Origin: CAZISM01 sp964541895
Lineage (GTDB): Bacteria > Zhuqueibacterota > Zhuqueibacteria > Residuimicrobiales > Residuimicrobiaceae
DNA: 9,212 nt
NCBI GenBank assembly: GCA_964541895.1
Contig: CAZISM010000172.1
Coordinates: 1-9,212 of the forward strand
Direction: 5' to 3'
This document shows positions 6,446-9,212 of this stretch, piece after piece (position 1 is the stretch's first letter; each line of letters starts with the position of its first letter). The position numbers and the translations under genes are program-made. The notes under the pieces are model-generated. The model saw only the letters and a list, made by a program, of their open reading frames with translations. It did no database searches and was not told the origin of the DNA.

Positions 6446-7599
6446 TCACGAGGCCGGTCGAAGGCGGATCATCGTGATTTCCGGAGGAGAGAGAAAGCGG
6501 ATAGGCAAAAAGGTGGTCCCCAGGCCGCGGTTGATGTAGAGGATAGTGGAGCCGACCTGGTGCCGGCCGCGCACGTACTCGATGTTGTGATCCGTCAGCG
6601 CCCACGGCGCGCCCAGCGGCGGCAGATAGATCTGGCCGCCATGGGTATGACCGCTGAGCTGCAGATCGATGCGCTCTTCCACTGCTTCGTGTATAGAGCC
6701 CGGGCAGTGCGCCAGCAGCACGGTCAGGCGGCTCTGCGGTATGTCCTCAGCCAGCATGGCGATCGCCTGATCGTCCCAGTTGTAATCCACCCAGCGCGGT
6801 GGTTTGAAACCATCCTGAATGTCCTCCATATCCTGATATAGCAACGTATCACCGTCCGCCCCGATCACCTGGATTTCGTCAAATTCGTGCACACCCCTCC
6901 GATTGGTGTACAAGCCGACCGTTCCACCCTGCAACCGGCTGTTTGAGCTGTCCCAGGCGGAAATCTGCCAGAGCCTGGGCTCGGTAGAGTCGGCCGGCCA
7001 AACCTTGGCGTGCATCAACGTTCGCCTGCGCTCGTTTTCCACCTGCACGGTCGCATAATACCAGACGGAAGGCTGCAGGGTGATGACGGCCGTGTTCGTT
7101 TCTTCCACCGTTTCGGTGCCATGGGGAGAAAAGCGGAAGCGCTGTTGGTCCGGAAACCAGCGCAAACGATAGTAGCGGTCGTAACCATGGTGAAACTGCG
7201 AATAGACGTTGAATCCCACCGTACTGCTCTGCGGCCTGCTCAGACGAAATTTCACCCGATAGCGGTAGTCGTGCCAGCGGCTCTCCTGCGCGGGATAATA
7301 GTGGGTATAGGAATTATTGCTGGACGGCCCGGAACGGATAAACCGGCTCTGGCGGTCAAGGCGGACCGGAAATTTGGCCACATCTTCACTGGCAAAGCCG
7401 CTGTAATCCACGCCCAGCAGAAACAAAGAGTCGCCGTCCACGGGAATGATCGTGCGCTGGTTGGTCAGCACCGTAATGCCCAGGTCGCGCAGCAGATGAA
7501 GAAACAGATCCGAGAGCTCTTTGTCGTCGCTAAAGTCGTGATTGCCGCGTACGGCAAAGAGGCCCAGGGGCGCGTGCAGTTTTTTCAGCCAGGCCTGCA
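6446..7599 (-). CDS. Calcineurin-like metallophosphoesterase with an inserted LamG/ConA-like domain, N-terminus lost in gap
   Basis: The stop TGA is at 6446-6448. The frame runs back into the N run, leaving 383 visible residues. The core is a YkuE-type metallophosphoesterase: RGNHDFSDD (GNHD at visible residues 18-21), LGVDYSGF, then LLAHCPG (His297) and SGHTHGGQI (316-323), with a typical NRGLGTTFLPIRF end. The DxH and GD metal motifs must lie in or beyond the gap. Between GVD and LLAHCPG, homologues have a short linker; here there are about 190 extra residues (about 80-270, bases 6788-7360). These have the features of a concanavalin/laminin-G-like sandwich (YRVKFRLS, WYYATVQVEN, HAKVWPADSTEPRLW, GGTVGLYTN, EFDEIQV). 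Known relatives hydrolyse phosphoesters such as UDP-diacylglucosamine-type lipids; substrate here is unknown. The gene is convergent with terC. Confidence 0.87.
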
Positions 7600-7699
7600 N
7601 NNNNNNNNNNNNNNNNNNNNNNNNNNNNNNNNNNNNNNNNNNNNNNNNNNNNNNNNNNNNNNNNNNNNNNNNNNNNNNNNNNNNNNNNNNNNNNNNNNN
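7600..7699. other. Assembly gap of 100 N between divergent genes, truly much larger
   Basis: Exactly 100 N, a placeholder. On the left the phosphoesterase lacks about 100 N-terminal residues, and on the right glucose-6-phosphate dehydrogenase lacks about 140. Together with an intergenic region, the missing sequence should be at least about 700 bp. The flanks show no shared overlap. Confidence 0.85.
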
Positions 7700-8755
7700 G
7701 AAGAGGGCTGGACCCGCATCATTGTCGAAAAGCCGTTCGGCCGTGATCTCGACAGCGCCAGATCCTTGAACGACATGATCAGCGCCGTGTTCCGCGAAGA
7801 TCAGGTCTATCGCATCGATCATTACCTTGGTAAGGAAACAGTGCAGAATATCCTGGTATTCCGCTTTGCCAATGGAATTTTCGAGCCGATCTGGAACCGC
7901 TACTACGTCGATCACGTGCAGATTACCGTTGCCGAACACCTGGGAACCGAAGGCCGCGGCAAGTTTTTCGAAGAGACCGGCATTCTGCGCGATATCGTAC
8001 AAAACCATTTGCTGCAGCTGCTGTGCCTCACCGCCATGGAACCGCCGGCGACCATGGACGCGGCAGCAGTCCGGGATGAAAAAGTAAAAGTGTTGCGTTC
8101 CGTGATGCCGCTGCAGGAAACTCCGGCGGCGGCGCTGCGCGCGCAATACGGCCGCGGTTCCCTCTGGGGTGAACGTTTGCCGGGCTATCTGGAAGAGGAG
8201 GGCGTAGCCGCCGATTCTAAAACAGAGACTTATGTCGCTCTCAAAATGTTCGTCGATAACTGGCGATGGGCCGGCGTGCCCTTTTACCTTCGTGCCGGCA
8301 AACGACTGACGAAAAAAGTGACCGAAATCGCCGTGTTCTTCAAGGAGGCGCCGCTGCAGATCTTTGGCGCCAACACAGGCGGCCAGGTCAAATCCAACAT
8401 CCTGGCGCTGAACATACAGCCGGACGAAGGGATTTCCCTGCAATTCGACTCCAAGGTGCCTGGTCCCAGCGCCCGCATCCGGCCGGTGGTGATGGATTTC
8501 CGCTACGGCACCAGTTTCGGCGAAGCCACTCCGGATGCCTATGAACGGCTGCTGCTGGATGCCATGATCGGCGACGGCACCCTGTTCACCAGGCAGGATG
8601 AAAACGAAATGGCCTGGCAGATTCTGACCCCGGTGCTGCAGCACTGGCAGGCCGATCCTGCCATAACCATGCACCAGTATGACGCCGGCGCCTGGGGACC
8701 GGAGGCGGCGGATGATTTTATTCAACGTGACGGCCGCCAATGGAGACGGCTATGA
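7700..8755 (+). CDS. zwf: Glucose-6-phosphate 1-dehydrogenase, N-terminus lost in gap
   Basis: The frame is open from the first base after the Ns to TGA at 8753-8755, giving 351 residues out of a usual 480-500. It oxidises glucose 6-phosphate to 6-phosphogluconolactone, reducing NADP, as the first step of the oxidative pentose-phosphate pathway. Visible hallmarks are VEKPFGRDL (about 9-17), the substrate-binding signature RIDHYLGKE (38-46), the DIVQNHLLQ block carrying the catalytic His103, RDEKVKVL, PGYLEEEG, NWRWAGVPFYLRAGKRL and a WGP-containing C-terminus. The lost part should hold the GxxGDL dinucleotide-binding motif. The stop overlaps the opcA start by 4 bp (ATGA), so the two are translated together. 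Confidence 0.96.
   Translation, partial: EEGWTRIIVEKPFGRDLDSARSLNDMISAVFREDQVYRIDHYLGKETVQNILVFRFANGIFEPIWNRYYVDHVQITVAEHLGTEGRGKFFEETGILRDIVQNHLLQLLCLTAMEPPATMDAAAVRDEKVKVLRSVMPLQETPAAALRAQYGRGSLWGERLPGYLEEEGVAADSKTETYVALKMFVDNWRWAGVPFYLRAGKRLTKKVTEIAVFFKEAPLQIFGANTGGQVKSNILALNIQPDEGISLQFDSKVPGPSARIRPVVMDFRYGTSFGEATPDAYERLLLDAMIGDGTLFTRQDENEMAWQILTPVLQHWQADPAITMHQYDAGAWGPEAADDFIQRDGRQWRRL
8742..8745 (+). promoter_or_regulatory. Ribosome binding site of opcA inside the zwf end
   Basis: GGAG lies 6 bases before the ATG at 8752, within the last zwf codons. It fixes the opcA start at the 4-bp ATGA overlap. Confidence 0.7.
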
Positions 8756-9212
8756 CGGAGACCATCCATTGGGATTCCGGCGGCATACCGGTGGCGCTGC
8801 CACAGATTGAAAAAGAGCTCAACCGGTTCTGGCGCCGGCAGGCTCAGTCTGAAAATAGTGCGGTGCTGCGCGCCTCCACGCTGACCCTGATCATCATCAC
8901 CCGCAGCGAGGAACAGTATCAGTCCGGCCTGCAGGCGTTTCCGGATCTGATCAATCACCACCCCGGTCGTATTATTATGGTTCGCCAGGGCGTGGCCACG
9001 GCCGGCGGCCAGGTGGAGGGATTCATCTCTGCCCATTGCCAGTTGGCTCACCCCGGCGGCCGGCAACTGTGCTGCGAACAGATCACGCTGTTGTGTCCAC
9101 CTGAACAGGAGAGGACGCTCCATGGTATTCTGCTGCCGCTGCTGCTGCCCGATCTGCCGGTGTTTTTATGGTGGCCGGAAGAACCCGGTGTCTCGCTGCA
9201 GCCGCTGCAGTC
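8752..9212 (+). CDS. opcA: Glucose-6-phosphate dehydrogenase assembly protein OpcA, N-terminal part
   Basis: The gene starts with ATG at 8752 and runs off the window, leaving 153 visible residues. Family marks are LRASTLTLIIITRS, the INHHPGRIIMV block, the ISAHCQL strand, CCEQITLLC, and LLPLLLPDLPVFLWWPEEP, the most characteristic OpcA sequence. OpcA is needed for assembly or redox-linked activation of glucose-6-phosphate dehydrogenase, best studied in cyanobacteria, and is also widespread in actinobacteria. Four cysteines are visible (96, 107, 108, 115); whether any is redox-active is not known. The gene is coupled to zwf by a 4-bp overlap, which fits a chaperone-enzyme pair. Confidence 0.93.
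   Translation, partial: MTETIHWDSGGIPVALPQIEKELNRFWRRQAQSENSAVLRASTLTLIIITRSEEQYQSGLQAFPDLINHHPGRIIMVRQGVATAGGQVEGFISAHCQLAHPGGRQLCCEQITLLCPPEQERTLHGILLPLLLPDLPVFLWWPEEPGVSLQPLQ

Noticed and set aside
6435..6457. CCGGCC/GGCCGG hairpin between the convergent terC-like and phosphoesterase genes
   Set aside because: There is no T tract on either side, and most of it is coding sequence of the phosphoesterase, so it is not a convincing rho-independent terminator.
6446..8740. A continuous 764-codon frame on the - strand across the last gap
   Set aside because: It joins the real phosphoesterase to the antisense of zwf through the Ns. The part right of the gap is a shadow of glucose-6-phosphate dehydrogenase.
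7010..8755. A continuous 581-codon frame on the + strand across the last gap
   Set aside because: Only the part from 7700 is real zwf. The part left of the gap is antisense to the phosphoesterase.

Overview
The window is a piece of a diderm (Gram-negative type) bacterial genome of moderately high GC. The evidence for an outer membrane is a TamB-family C-terminus, a lipobox lipoprotein and two L,D-transpeptidases. The combination of TamB, a zwf-opcA pair and these envelope proteins would suit an environmental lineage outside the well-studied Proteobacteria, perhaps an FCB-group or candidate-phylum bacterium. That placement is a low-confidence inference. Three runs of exactly 100 N (2004-2103, 3774-3873, 7600-7699) show that this is a scaffolded draft, and each one damages a gene.

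Layout: (1) 1-1524 (+) is the C-terminal 507 residues of a TamB/DUF490-type envelope protein. (2) 1538-4004 (-) is a compact three-gene set, read leftwards: a YkuD-type L,D-transpeptidase interrupted by a gap, a second intact YkuD-type L,D-transpeptidase, and an unrecognised single-pass membrane protein. The last gene looks broken, but the break is an assembly artefact: a 55-bp sequence is repeated on both sides of the Ns, and collapsing it restores one 275-residue reading frame. (3) 4136-4738 (-) is an alanine-rich helical lipoprotein ending in a lysine-rich tail. It lies just upstream of the transpeptidase set on the same strand, separated from it by a probable terminator. (4) 4739-5027 is an AT-rich divergent intergenic region with a 12-bp inverted repeat and an overlapping alternative stem. 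(5) 5028-6433 (+) is a GNAT-like acetyltransferase translationally coupled to a TerC/Alx-family membrane protein. (6) 6446-7599 (-) is a calcineurin-type metallophosphoesterase, cut at its N-terminus by a gap, with a concanavalin/LamG-like domain of about 190 residues inserted in its catalytic core. (7) 7700-9212 (+) is glucose-6-phosphate dehydrogenase (zwf, N-terminus lost in the gap), overlapping by 4 bp with opcA, which runs off the window.

Functionally the left half (TamB, lipoprotein, two transpeptidases, membrane protein) is about building and tethering the envelope. The right half holds metal/redox membrane transport (TerC), a phosphoesterase and entry into the oxidative pentose-phosphate pathway. 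The most interesting points are the lipoprotein/transpeptidase neighbourhood as a possible peptidoglycan-to-outer-membrane tether module, the domain insertion in the phosphoesterase, and the repairable assembly break. I see no convincing wholly new system, mobile element, CRISPR array or RNA gene.
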